A stretch of 64,000 nt of DNA from Streptomyces massasporeus (GTDB taxonomy: Bacteria; Actinomycetota; Actinomycetes; Streptomycetales; Streptomycetaceae): contig NZ_BMSE01000002.1 of NCBI RefSeq assembly GCF_014648995.1, positions 434,001 to 498,000 on the forward strand, in the 5' to 3' direction. The notes under the pieces were generated by a model that was not told where the DNA came from, searched no databases, and saw only the letters and a list, made by a program, of their open reading frames with translations. Shown here one piece after another: positions 51,659 to 61,326 of the stretch. Each line of letters opens with the position of its first letter. The stretch's first letter is position 1. A program made the translations under genes and the position numbers.

Positions 51659-53701
51659 GTGACGGGACGCTATCGGTTGGTCGAAAGTATCGGCCAGGGG
51701 GGAATGGGGCGGGTGTGGCGAGCCGCCGACGAAATACTCGACCGGCAGGTCGCCGTCAAGGAAATGCGGATCGACGGTCTCGACGCGGAGGACAGCAGGA
51801 CCCGCCGCGAACGGACCCTGCGCGAGGCCAGGGCCACGGCCCGGATCGACCATCCCAACGTCGTCCGGGTCTACGACGTGGTCGACGAAGGCGAACGCCT
51901 GTGGATCGTCATGGAGTTGGTGGCGGGCCGTTCCCTCGAACGGATCCTCGCGGAGTCGGGCCCGCTGAGCCCCGGCGAGACGGCCCGCATCGGACTCGGT
52001 CTGGTCGCGGCGCTACGACAGGTGCATGAACGCGGCGTACTGCACCGCGACATCAAGCCCGGAAACGTGCTCGTGGAACACGCGGACGGGGTGGCCGGAT
52101 CCCTACGCGGCAACGGCAACGGTTCCGGCCACGGGCGACGCGTCGTCCTCACCGACTTCGGCATCGCCGCGATCCAGGACGCCAAGGCGCTCACGATGGT
52201 CGGCATGCTGGTCGGCTCGCCCGACTACATGGCCCCCGAGCGCATCTCCGGCCGCCCCCAGGGCCCGCCGTCCGACATCTGGTCCCTGGGCGCGACCCTC
52301 TGTGCGGCCCTGGGCGGCCGCTCCCCGTTCTCCCGCGACACCACACTGGCGACCCTGCACGCGGTCCTGTACGAGGAGCCCGAACTCCCCGCCACCTCCG
52401 GCCCGTTGCGGGACATCCTGACGTCCCTGCTGGCGAAGGAACCGTCGGCCCGCCCGGACCTGGAGGCGTTGGAGACGGCGCTGGAGCCGGTGGCGTATCC
52501 GGCGCCGACACCCACGGTCGCGGTGGGGCCGCGGGATGCGGAACCGGGGCGGGAGGTGGAGCCGGAACCGGTGCTGCAGGAGGAGCCGCAACCGGAGCTC
52601 GTGCCGGACGACGAGTGCGCACCGCGCCCGGAGTCCACACCCGCCCTCGACCCGGAAACCCTCGGAGGGCGACAGCCGCTCCCCGAGCCCCGGTCGAGGG
52701 CGTCCGTCTCCGCACCACCGCGGGAGTCACCCACGCCCGCACACCTCCCGGCTCCTCTTCCCGCGGCGCCACGCGACCCTCGCCGGCCCGCCCCCGCCCT
52801 GGACCCGCACCACCCCATCGCCCATACGCCCGCCTCACCCCTCGCACCCACCGCACCCGGGGAAGCCGCCGCGAAAGTTCCGCCGGTGGCGGCCCGTTCC
52901 GGAGGCCGGGCCGACAGCACCACCCACCCCCCGAGCCCGGTCTCCCTCACCCGCGCCCAGGCGGAGACCGAGCGCCGCCCCCACCCCGCATCCCTCCCGA
53001 TGCCGCCCGGCGAACTCCCCGGGCCGCCCGCCCCGGCAACGCCCCGCTCCCGCCCCCGTCGCCGTACGGTGCTCACCGCCGCGGCGGCCACCCTCGCCAC
53101 GGCGGGCACGGTCGTGGGAATCCTGCTGGCCACGTCATCGGGATCGCCGGGCGGGAACGACACTCCCCACGCGGGCTCCTCGGCGTCCGCGCCGGCTACC
53201 ACCGGAGACACCACCGGGAACACCACCGGGGACACCACCCCCTCTCCCACCGTCGAGGGCACCGCCAGGCCGCAGACCCTGCCGCCCGGCACACACCGGG
53301 AGGCCGGCGGGTTCGCCTGGGCGACGCCCGACGGCTGGCGGCGGGACGTGAAGACGGGGGCGGAGGTGCACTACACCTCCCCGGACGGGTCCCAGGAGCT
53401 GGTCGGCAAGTCCTCCCTGGCCCGCGGCGACCTGCTGGAGACCTGGCAGACCTCGGAGCGCAACGCCCACCAGGGCCAGGACTACCGCAAGATCCGCCTG
53501 GAGGAGACGACGTTCCGCGGTCACCCGGCGGTGGTCTGGGAGTACACGTTCACGCTGAAGGGCGTCCACTGGCACGCCCGGCTGCTCGGCTTCAACGTGA
53601 CCGGCAAGTCGTACCAGGTCAACACGTGGTACCAGGAGGAGATCGAGCAGGAGGCGCTCGCCACCTACGAGAAGGTCAAGGACAGTTTCACGGTGCTGTA
53701 G
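51659..53701 (+). CDS. Membrane Ser/Thr protein kinase (PknB-like) with extracellular domain
   Basis: 680 residues from GTG 51659, behind AGGGA; the open frame further upstream is antisense to the LPXTG gene. Kinase domain at about 1-265: GQGGMGRV loop, Lys34, HRDIKPGN with Asp131, DFG with Asp166, SPDYMAPE activation segment. A linker of about 200 residues is strongly Pro/Glu-rich. A transmembrane helix (about 469-493) and an outer domain of about 165 residues follow, with Thr-rich repeats (TTGDTTGNTTGDTT) then a folded part (AWATPDGWRRDV, YQVNTWYQEE). No PASTA domain is seen. Ligand unknown. Confidence 0.92.
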   Translation: MTGRYRLVESIGQGGMGRVWRAADEILDRQVAVKEMRIDGLDAEDSRTRRERTLREARATARIDHPNVVRVYDVVDEGERLWIVMELVAGRSLERILAESGPLSPGETARIGLGLVAALRQVHERGVLHRDIKPGNVLVEHADGVAGSLRGNGNGSGHGRRVVLTDFGIAAIQDAKALTMVGMLVGSPDYMAPERISGRPQGPPSDIWSLGATLCAALGGRSPFSRDTTLATLHAVLYEEPELPATSGPLRDILTSLLAKEPSARPDLEALETALEPVAYPAPTPTVAVGPRDAEPGREVEPEPVLQEEPQPELVPDDECAPRPESTPALDPETLGGRQPLPEPRSRASVSAPPRESPTPAHLPAPLPAAPRDPRRPAPALDPHHPIAHTPASPLAPTAPGEAAAKVPPVAARSGGRADSTTHPPSPVSLTRAQAETERRPHPASLPMPPGELPGPPAPATPRSRPRRRTVLTAAAATLATAGTVVGILLATSSGSPGGNDTPHAGSSASAPATTGDTTGNTTGDTTPSPTVEGTARPQTLPPGTHREAGGFAWATPDGWRRDVKTGAEVHYTSPDGSQELVGKSSLARGDLLETWQTSERNAHQGQDYRKIRLEETTFRGHPAVVWEYTFTLKGVHWHARLLGFNVTGKSYQVNTWYQEEIEQEALATYEKVKDSFTVL

Positions 53702-53723
53702 GCACCGCGGCGGGCAAAGGAAA

Positions 53724-53763
53724 GGGGCCTGCGGCGCGTGCCGATGCACGGACCACAGGCCCC
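53724..53763. terminator. Terminator between kinase and amino-acid permease 2
   Basis: GGGGCCTG (53724-53731) pairs with CAGGCCCC (53756-53763). An inner CGTGC (53737-53741) / GCACG (53746-53750) hairpin adds to the stem. Confidence 0.65.
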
Positions 53764-53794
53764 CGTTCACGACGAACGGCGAGCGGCCGGAGGA

Positions 53795-55285
53795 TCAGCC
53801 GGCCGACACCTCGTTGCGCTCCTCACCCTGGACCTGCGCGGCGTCCGTGGCCGGACGCCCACCGCGGATCCCCTTCTTCACGAAGGCGATGACGAGCACC
53901 ACGGCGGCGACGAGCAGCGACAGCAGGATGGTCTGACGCCCGTCGTGCTCGGTGTCGGTGAGCATGTAGCCGAGGATGAACACGATCAGAGCGGCAGTCG
54001 CCCAGGTCAGGTACGGGTACAGCCACATCTTCACGACGAGCTTCTCGGGCGCCTCGGCCTTGATGATCTTCCGCATGCGCAGCTGGGAGAAGCAGATCAC
54101 CAGCCACACGAACAGGGCGACCGCGCCACTGGAGTTCACGAGGAAGAGGAAGACGGAGTCCGGGAACTTGTAGTTGAAGAAGACGGCCACGAAGCCGAAG
54201 GCGACGGAGGCGAGGATCGCCGTGCGCGGCACGCCGTTGGAGGTCGTGCGGGCGAAGGCCTTCGGCGCGTCGCCGCGCTGGCCGAGGGAGAAGGCCATGC
54301 GGGAGGCGGTGTACAGGCCGGAGTTGAGACAGGACAGCACCGAGGTCAGCACGATGAAGTTCATGATCTGACCGGCGTGCGCGATGCCGAGGGAGTCGAG
54401 CGCGGCGACGTAGGAGCCGTCCTTGGTGATGGACTTGCTGTCCCAGGGGAGCAGGCACACGACGACGGCGATCGAGCCGAGGTAGAAGACGGCGACACGC
54501 CAGATGATGCTGTTGGTGGCCTTGGTGACGGCCTGACGCGGGTTCTCGGACTCACCGGCGGCCAGGGTGGCGATCTCGCTGCCCATGAAGGAGAAGACGA
54601 CGAGCAGCACACCGGTGAGGATGGCGCCGGCCCCGTTCGGCAGGAAGCCGCCGTGCGCGGTCAGGTTGCTCACCCCGGCCTGCTCGCTGTCCACACCCGG
54701 CAGCAGCCCGAACACGGCCAGCCCGCCGACGACGATGAACGCGGCGATGGCAACGACCTTGATGCCCGCGAACCAGAACTCGAACTCGCCGTAGGAGGCG
54801 ACGGAGACCAGGTTGGTGGCGGTCAGCACCAGCATCACGATCAGGGCCCAGCCCCACTGCGGCACGGCCGGTATCCAGCCCTCCAGGATCACCGCACCGG
54901 CGGTCGCCTCGACGGCCAGCACGACGACCCAGAAGAACCAGTACAGCCAGCCGATGGAGAAACCGGCCCAGGACCCCAGCGCCCGGTCGGCGTGCGCGGA
55001 GAAGGAACCCGAGGTCGGGTTGGCGGCCGACATCTCACCGAGCATCCGCATCACCAGCACCACGAGCGTGCCGACGAGGGCGTACGACAGCAGGATGCCG
55101 GGCCCGGCGGTGGCGATACCGGAGCTGGACCCGACGAAGAGTCCGGCGCCGATGACACCGCCGATGGCGATCATCGAAAGATGCCGGTTCTTGAGCCCGG
55201 CCTGCAGTCCGGAGCCCTCGGCTCCGGGTTCTCCGGGCCCTCCGGGTTCGTTTCCGGTCTTGTTCATGGTCGGCTGCGAGGTCAT
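53795..55285 (-). CDS. Amino-acid permease (APC family), copy 2
   Basis: 496 residues from ATG 55285. About twelve membrane segments with the same family landmarks as copy 1: [40 protein letters not shown] and AAGESENPRQAVTKATNSII. The GabP/AnsP/ProY-like subgroup fits by eye; the amino acid carried is not evident. The C-terminal tail is charged and cytosolic. It is convergent with the kinase and divergent from rpiB. Confidence 0.93.
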   Translation of the reverse strand: MTSQPTMNKTGNEPGGPGEPGAEGSGLQAGLKNRHLSMIAIGGVIGAGLFVGSSSGIATAGPGILLSYALVGTLVVLVMRMLGEMSAANPTSGSFSAHADRALGSWAGFSIGWLYWFFWVVVLAVEATAGAVILEGWIPAVPQWGWALIVMLVLTATNLVSVASYGEFEFWFAGIKVVAIAAFIVVGGLAVFGLLPGVDSEQAGVSNLTAHGGFLPNGAGAILTGVLLVVFSFMGSEIATLAAGESENPRQAVTKATNSIIWRVAVFYLGSIAVVVCLLPWDSKSITKDGSYVAALDSLGIAHAGQIMNFIVLTSVLSCLNSGLYTASRMAFSLGQRGDAPKAFARTTSNGVPRTAILASVAFGFVAVFFNYKFPDSVFLFLVNSSGAVALFVWLVICFSQLRMRKIIKAEAPEKLVVKMWLYPYLTWATAALIVFILGYMLTDTEHDGRQTILLSLLVAAVVLVIAFVKKGIRGGRPATDAAQVQGEERNEVSAG

Positions 55286-55563
55286 GGAACGGATTTCCTT
55301 TGCGCCGGGGAGCTGTACTTCCGTACGAACCGAGCGAGCCGCACGAAAGGGGTGTTTCGCGGCATGCCGGTGTACGGGGGGCTCGCACGAGCGGTGTACG
55401 AGCCGGTCCAGTGAATCGGAGGCGAACGATTAGGAGAACCTTTGAATCCAGATTGTTACTTGAGGTTTTCCTGAGGTTCAGTAATGCGGCTCACATTCGC
55501 CCAGGGTTTTCATGAGCGCCACCCCGCGCGCCTTCCCCGAAACACCCGTGTCACACTCGTCCC

Positions 55564-56049
55564 ATGCGCGTGTACCTCGGCTCGGACCATGCGGGCTACG
55601 AACTCAAGAACCACCTCGTCGAGTGGCTGAAGGCGGCGGGCCACGACCCCGTCGACTGCGGCCCGCACATCTACGACGCCCAGGACGACTACCCGCCCTT
55701 CTGCCTCCGGGCGGCGGAGCGCACGGCCGCGGACCCCGACGCCCTCGGCGTCGTCATCGGCGGTTCGGGCAACGGCGAGCAGATCGCCGCGAACAAGGTC
55801 AAGGGTGTCCGTGCGGCCCTCGCGTGGAGCGAGGAGACGGCGTCCCTGGGCCGCCAGCACAACAACGCGAACGTCGTCGCGGTGGGCGCGCGCATGCACT
55901 CGCAGGACGAGGCGACGAAGTTCGTGGAGACGTTCCTCGCCACGCCGTTCTCCGGTGACGAACGTCACATCCGCCGCATCGACATGCTGGCGTCCTACGA
56001 AACGACCGGCGACCTGCCCCCGATCCCGCCGCACCACCCGCAGCAGTAG
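55564..56049 (+). CDS. rpiB: Ribose-5-phosphate isomerase B
   Basis: 161 residues from ATG 55564. It interconverts ribose-5-phosphate and ribulose-5-phosphate in the pentose phosphate pathway. RpiB/LacAB start RVYLGSDHAGYELKNHL; the active-site loop is GVVIGGSGNGEQIAANKVKG, the actinobacterial form with Glu instead of the E. coli Cys base. RQHNNANVVAVGAR lies further on. No Shine-Dalgarno is visible, and a CACACT-like box close to the start may mean a leaderless mRNA. The C-terminus ends PPIPPHHPQQ. Confidence 0.94.
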   Translation: MRVYLGSDHAGYELKNHLVEWLKAAGHDPVDCGPHIYDAQDDYPPFCLRAAERTAADPDALGVVIGGSGNGEQIAANKVKGVRAALAWSEETASLGRQHNNANVVAVGARMHSQDEATKFVETFLATPFSGDERHIRRIDMLASYETTGDLPPIPPHHPQQ

Positions 56050-56269
56050 CCCTCCGGGCGACCTGGGCCGCCGAGAACGACACCCCGACGCTGCCCGATC
56101 CCGAGGGGGCCGGGTGGTCGGGTTTCCCTCCGCGTCGCCCGCGGGGCTGGATCCCCGAGCCTTGCGCCCGGGGGTCGAGCCTGGGGCTCGACGTCCGAGC
56201 CGAACTCGGAACGGAGTCCCCGCCCCCCCCAGCAGGGGACCCGCCCTCTGCCGCCCGTGGCGGGCATGG

Positions 56270-56539
56270 CCCTGCGGGGTTCGGGTCCGGAGTCTTGTGG
56301 GGTTCGTGTCCGAAGCCTTGCGGGGCTGTGGGGACGGAGCCCTGTGGGGGTTCCAGGGAAGCCTGGCGGGGGTTCGGGAGGAGGCCTTGCGGGGGTTTGG
56401 ACGGAAGCCCTGTGGGGTTCGGGTCCGGAGTCTTGCGGGGCTGTGGGGACGGAGCCCTGTGGGGGTTCAAGGGAAGCCTGGCGGGGGTTCGGGAGGAGGC
56501 CTTGCGGGGGTTTGGACGGAAGCCCTGTGGGGGTTCGCG
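56270..56539. repeat. G-rich tandem repeats, block A (about 23-bp subunits)
   Basis: The unit 56270-56407 (138 bp) is followed by 56408-56522 (115 bp) and a partial third. Their shared last 86 bases differ at one position (56322-56407 against 56437-56522). Copy 1 has one extra 23-bp subunit. Each unit is built of imperfect 21-24-bp subunits of the form CCTTGCGGGGGTT...GGAAG. Confidence 0.85.
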
Positions 56540-56574
56540 GGGCGCAGCCCCCAGAGGGGTGCAGGGGACGCAGT

Positions 56575-56876
56575 CCCCGCCGGGGCCGGGGCGGAGCCCC
56601 GGAGCCTTTCGACCTCGGCCTCTTGAAATACCGATTCGGGTGGGCGGGCGGGCAAGGCCCCGCCGGGGCCGGGTCGGAGCCCCGGATCCTTTGGACCTCG
56701 GCCTCTTGAGGAAGTGGGTCGGGTGGGCGGGTGGGCAGGGCCCTGGACCCGTTCGCCCTCAGCCTCCTGAAGGAACCGATTCCGGCGTGCCAGTCCCCGC
56801 CGGCGCCGGGGCGGAGCCCACAGAGCCTTTCGACCTCGGCTTCTTGAGAGGCCGAGTCGGGCGGGCGGGTGGGCAA
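56575..56876. repeat. GC-rich direct repeats, block B (about 83 bp)
   Basis: Copies begin CCCCGCCGG at 56575, 56658 and 56795, with a degenerate copy at about 56741-56790. Each holds a hairpin-forming head (GGGGCGGAGCCCC), the core GACCTCGGCCTCTTGA or a variant, and a GGTGGGCGGG tail. The last copy ends 28 bases before the glycosylase start. Confidence 0.8.
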
Positions 56877-56903
56877 AAAGGGCAACGATCACAGGGAGAA
56901 CCC

Positions 56904-57713
56904 GTGCCGGAAGGCCACACCATCCACCGCCTCGCCCAGGACTACGCCGCCGCCTTCCTCGGCACGAAACCCCGCACCACCAGCCCCCAGGGCAAGTTCA
57001 CCCCCGCCGCCGCCCTCCTCACCGGCACGGAACTCACCCACACCGAAGCCCACGGCAAGCACCTCTTCCTCGGCTTCCGCGACACCGACTGGATCCACAT
57101 CCACCTCGGCCTCTTCGGCAAGGTCACCTTCGGCCTGGCCCCCGAACCGCCCCCCACCGACACCGTCCGCCTCCGCGTAGCGAACGACACCGCCTACGTG
57201 GACCTCCGGGGCCCCACCACCTGCGCCCTCATCACACCCCCGGAGAAGCAGGCGATACACGACCGCCTCGGCCCCGACCCCCTCCGCGACGACGCCGACC
57301 CGGACACCGCGTACCGCCGCATCTCCCGCAGCCGTACGACGATCGCCGCCCTCCTCATGGACCAGAAGGTCATCGCCGGCGTCGGAAACGTCTACCGCGC
57401 GGAGGTCCTCTTCCGGCACCGCATCGACCCGTACCGCGCCGGCAAGGACATCACCCCCACCGAGTGGCAGGCGATCTGGACCGACCTCGTCGACCTCATG
57501 CACGAGGGCGTCCGCAACAACCGCATCGACACCGTCCGCCCGGAGCACACGCCGGAGGCGATGGGCCGCCCGCCCCGCGTGGACGACCACGGCGGCGAGG
57601 TGTACGTCTACCGCAGGGCCAACCTGCCCTGCCACATCTGCGGCGGCGAGATCCGCACCGCCGATCTCGCCGCCCGCAACCTCTTCTGGTGCCCGGCCTG
57701 CCAGCGCCCTTGA
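56904..57713 (+). CDS. Fpg/Nei-family DNA glycosylase-AP lyase (endonuclease VIII-like)
   Basis: 269 residues from GTG 56904 behind GGGAG. The catalytic N-terminus is Pro2-Glu3 (PEGHTIHRLAQDY) after Met removal, followed by HGKHLFLGF with the conserved Lys. The helix-two-turn-helix LLMDQKVIAGVGNVYRAEVL and the C-terminal zinc finger CHICGGEI...CPACQ complete the fold. It excises oxidised bases and nicks the strand. The PEGH start is nearer Nei than MutM (PELPE). It follows the repeat block directly. Confidence 0.93.
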   Translation: MPEGHTIHRLAQDYAAAFLGTKPRTTSPQGKFTPAAALLTGTELTHTEAHGKHLFLGFRDTDWIHIHLGLFGKVTFGLAPEPPPTDTVRLRVANDTAYVDLRGPTTCALITPPEKQAIHDRLGPDPLRDDADPDTAYRRISRSRTTIAALLMDQKVIAGVGNVYRAEVLFRHRIDPYRAGKDITPTEWQAIWTDLVDLMHEGVRNNRIDTVRPEHTPEAMGRPPRVDDHGGEVYVYRRANLPCHICGGEIRTADLAARNLFWCPACQRP

Positions 57714-57771
57714 AGCCCCGGGCGCCGGCGCCCCTGAAAAGGCCCGGCCGCCCGCGAAAGAGACCCGGGCG

Positions 57772-59022
57772 TCAGAACCCGTGCGGCAGCCACGGCGGCA
57801 CACCCGCCCCGAACCCGAGCGACGCCTCCGCCAGCGCCCCCGGCCGAAGCTCCCGCACCCGCCCGGCCGCCCCCAGCGCGCCCAGCGACACGCCCCCGAG
57901 ATACGCCGCACCCAACTCCCGTACGGACAGGGCGACATCCGCCGCATCCGCCGTACGCTCGCACGACGCGCCCTTCGCGTCTCCGCTCAACCGCCAACGC
58001 CCGGCGTTCCAGGGGCAGAACGCGTCCTCCACCTCGAACACCACATCCACCGGCGTCTGATACGTCCGTGCCGCCAGCGCGGCCCCCACCTCCACCGGCC
58101 GCACGTACAGCGAGTCCCGCACCCGCGGATGGCACCGCCGCGGGTCGGTCACCAGGTACTGCCATGCGTCGTCCACCGGACGGCTCCGCACGGTCACCTT
58201 CGACGTCAGGTCGATCCCGAACAGGAACCGCCACAACGCCGCGTCCGCCGTGGGGTCCAGCCCCGCCAACTCCTCCACGATCACTGTGCCGTTGGACCCG
58301 GACGGCTCCCACTCGGGCTTGACGCGGTACCGCGCGTACCCCACCGTCTCCCCGTCCCGCTCGGCGAGCACGCACTGCAGGGGCGACGCCCCCTCCCGCT
58401 CGCTCGCCGGATCGAGCACCCCGAGCCGCTCCCAGCCGGGCTGCCGGGCCAGCATCCCGGGCCGGGCCGGAACCAGCCGCGCGTACACCGCCTCGCACAC
58501 GTCGAGCACATCGGCCGGCACCGCGTACCGCACCCGTACGTCATCCGTACCGTCCGGCACCGACAGCCCTACCCGGGTCGTGTCGATCTCGGCGGTCAGC
58601 GACAGGGTCGCGTTGCCGTACCCGAAGCGCCCGTAGATCGCGGGTTCGGACGCGGTGAGCACGGCCAGCGGCTCACCCCAGGCGCGTACGTCGTCCAGCT
58701 GCCGCCGCATCATCGACGTCAGCAGGCCGCGCCGCCGATGTGTGGCGGCCACGCTGACCATCGTGACGCCCGCCACCGGCAGGGACGCGCCACCGGGCAC
58801 GGTCAGCCGGAAGCTGAACGCCCCGGCCGTCCCCACGCACTCGTCCCCGTCCCAGGCGCCGAGCGAACGGTCGAACTCGGTCAGCGCGTTCCACAACTCC
58901 CGCTCCTCGGCGGACTCCGGCACCCCTCCGAAGCCCCGGATCAGGGTGTCGTACCACTTGTCCCAATCGTCCTTCCGAAGGACCCGCAAGTCGGGCGAAA
59001 GACCGTTCGCGTCAGTTCCCAT
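57772..59022 (-). CDS. GNAT N-acetyltransferase, Eis-like
   Basis: 416 residues. N-terminal GNAT domain with VAGVTMVSVAATHRRRGLLT, then MMRRQLDDVRAWGEPLAVLT (acetyl-CoA loop about 88-100) and SEPAIYGRFGYG. The second GNAT-like domain and a C-terminal SCP2-like domain (WRLSGDAKGASCERTADAAD, LGAAYLGG) give the Eis architecture, ending in a free Phe carboxylate (PHGF) as in Eis. Eis enzymes acetylate aminoglycosides, lysines and polyamines. The substrate here is unknown. Convergent with the glycosylase gene. Confidence 0.92.
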   Translation of the reverse strand: MGTDANGLSPDLRVLRKDDWDKWYDTLIRGFGGVPESAEERELWNALTEFDRSLGAWDGDECVGTAGAFSFRLTVPGGASLPVAGVTMVSVAATHRRRGLLTSMMRRQLDDVRAWGEPLAVLTASEPAIYGRFGYGNATLSLTAEIDTTRVGLSVPDGTDDVRVRYAVPADVLDVCEAVYARLVPARPGMLARQPGWERLGVLDPASEREGASPLQCVLAERDGETVGYARYRVKPEWEPSGSNGTVIVEELAGLDPTADAALWRFLFGIDLTSKVTVRSRPVDDAWQYLVTDPRRCHPRVRDSLYVRPVEVGAALAARTYQTPVDVVFEVEDAFCPWNAGRWRLSGDAKGASCERTADAADVALSVRELGAAYLGGVSLGALGAAGRVRELRPGALAEASLGFGAGVPPWLPHGF

Positions 59023-59184
59023 GAGCCATGCCTACCAGGGCAATGCGGGACGAGCGAGGGAATTTCTCCCGGGTGGCGGCAGGGCCGCGCGCTGTGAAGT
59101 TCACTGTGAAGTCGGCCCTCGGACGGGGGACAAGTGGGACCTCCCGTGCCAAGCGGCTGGTCCGATGGATAGGGTCCCGAACTA

Positions 59185-60363
59185 ATGGCATCAGGACGAG
59201 AGCGGCGCGCGGAAGCCGAGACGTTCACGGCCCGGTTGAAGAAGCAGTGGCACCGGGTCCGCGTCGGCGTGCGCCGCGCCGCCGTGGACTACTTCCGCGG
59301 CAACGGCTCGGACTGGATCGCCCTGGCCGGTCTGCTCCTGATGGTTCCCGTGATCGCGTCGGCGACACTGGCGAACTCGGTGTGGTTCTCACCGGCCGCA
59401 CTGGTCCTGCCCGTCGTCGTGGGCGGCCTGCTGCTGCGCCCGGCCAGCCTGCTCGGCCTGTACGCGGCGGCGGCCACGGCGCTGATCGTGGAGTCGGTGC
59501 GGCTCGGCCCCTACACGGAGGGCCCGTCGAGGGTCACCCCGGGCGTCGTGCTCGTGGTCGCGGCCTGCGGCTTCTTCGGACTGCTCCTGGCCCAGTTCCG
59601 CAGCCGGGTCGGTGTGCCCTGGCGGCGCGGCGGCACCATGCTCTTCGACCTGCGCGAACGCATCCGGGTGCAGAGCAAGCTGCCCGACCTGCCGGACGGC
59701 TGGCACCGGGAGATGGCCCTGCGCCCGGCGGGTGGCCAGTCCTTCTCGGGCGACTTCGTGGTCGCGGCGCGCACCAACGGCGGCCGTACGCTCGAGGTCG
59801 TCCTCACCGACGTCTCCGGCAAGGGCATGGACGCGGGCTCCCGCGCCCTGCTGCTGTCCGGCGCGTTCGGCGGCCTGCTCGGCTCCCTCCCGCCGCACGC
59901 CTTCCTCCCGGCCGCCAACGGCTACCTCCTGCGCCAGGACTGGGACGAGGGCTTCGCCACCTCCATCCACCTGGTCCTCGACCTGGACTCGGGCGACTAC
60001 GAGCTCTACTCCGCGGGCCACCCGCCGGGCCTCCAGCTCAGCGCCGGCAGCGGCCGCTGGGAGGAGAAGACCGCCGAGGGCCCGCTCCTCGGGGTGTACG
60101 ACGGCGCCCAGTTCGACCCGGTGAAGGGCTCACTGCGGCCCGGTGACGTGCTGATGCTGTTCACGGACGGCCTGGTGGAGACCTCCGACCGCGACATCGT
60201 CGAGGGCATCGACCGCCTCACCGGCGAGGCCGACCGCTATGTGGCCGGCGGCTTCCACGGCGCCGCCTGGCACCTCATCGAGGCCGTGGCCAAGGACGTC
60301 AACGACGACCGGGCCCTGCTGCTGATCTGCCGAGAGGGCCCGACGGCCACCGCAACCCGCTGA
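59185..60363 (+). CDS. Membrane PP2C-type (SpoIIE/RsbU-like) Ser/Thr phosphatase
   Basis: 392 residues from ATG 59185. The N-terminal 145 residues hold several hydrophobic segments (WIALAGLLLMVPVIASATLA, AALVLPVVVGGLLL, GVVLVVAACGFFGLLLAQF). The C-terminal SpoIIE-type domain has PAGGQSFSGDFV, TDVSGKGMDAG, YSAGHPPG, LFTDGLVE and the closing NDDRALLLI, giving the metal-binding Asp residues. Such proteins dephosphorylate anti-anti-sigma factors. No partner gene is adjacent. A TAGGGT box 10 bases upstream and no Shine-Dalgarno suggest a leaderless transcript. Confidence 0.92.
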   Translation: MASGRERRAEAETFTARLKKQWHRVRVGVRRAAVDYFRGNGSDWIALAGLLLMVPVIASATLANSVWFSPAALVLPVVVGGLLLRPASLLGLYAAAATALIVESVRLGPYTEGPSRVTPGVVLVVAACGFFGLLLAQFRSRVGVPWRRGGTMLFDLRERIRVQSKLPDLPDGWHREMALRPAGGQSFSGDFVVAARTNGGRTLEVVLTDVSGKGMDAGSRALLLSGAFGGLLGSLPPHAFLPAANGYLLRQDWDEGFATSIHLVLDLDSGDYELYSAGHPPGLQLSAGSGRWEEKTAEGPLLGVYDGAQFDPVKGSLRPGDVLMLFTDGLVETSDRDIVEGIDRLTGEADRYVAGGFHGAAWHLIEAVAKDVNDDRALLLICREGPTATATR

Positions 60364-60483
60364 GGTGGGGTTTTCCCCAGGTGGGTTAGGCGGTCGTCCT
60401 CATGGCCCGGCCGGCCTGCGGCTCCGTACGTTCGAGACACACCGGCGCATCGGTGCGAACGACTCGGATCCGGAAGGACACAC

Positions 60484-61325
<842 letters not shown>

Positions 61326-61326
<1 letters not shown>

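Larger units (their letters stand above)
56050..56903. other. Non-coding repeat-rich region between rpiB and the Fpg/Nei gene
   Basis: 854 bases. After about 220 bases of GC-rich unique sequence come two blocks of direct repeats (56270-56539 and 56575-56876). Open frames run through it on both strands but encode only low-complexity repeats, so it is judged non-coding. The ribosome site of the next gene (GGGAG) is at about 56894. Confidence 0.7.

Noticed and set aside
55286..55563. Small plus-strand ORF (MPVYGGLARAVYEPVQ) upstream of rpiB as a leader peptide
   Set aside because: No ribosome site, no repeated regulatory codons and no terminator after it; likely chance.
56270..56876. CRISPR array
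   Set aside because: Repeats are contiguous and degenerate without unique spacers of constant length, and no cas gene is present.
56257..57713. Open frames through the repeat block, one fused in frame to the glycosylase
   Set aside because: They encode only repeat-derived Gly/Arg/Pro strings. The glycosylase has a ribosome site and must begin with Pro-Glu for catalysis, so GTG 56904 is the start.
57714..57771. Terminator between the glycosylase and Eis-like genes
   Set aside because: The palindrome GGGCGCCGGCGCCC has no loop and only short alternative stems, so it is not reported as a feature.
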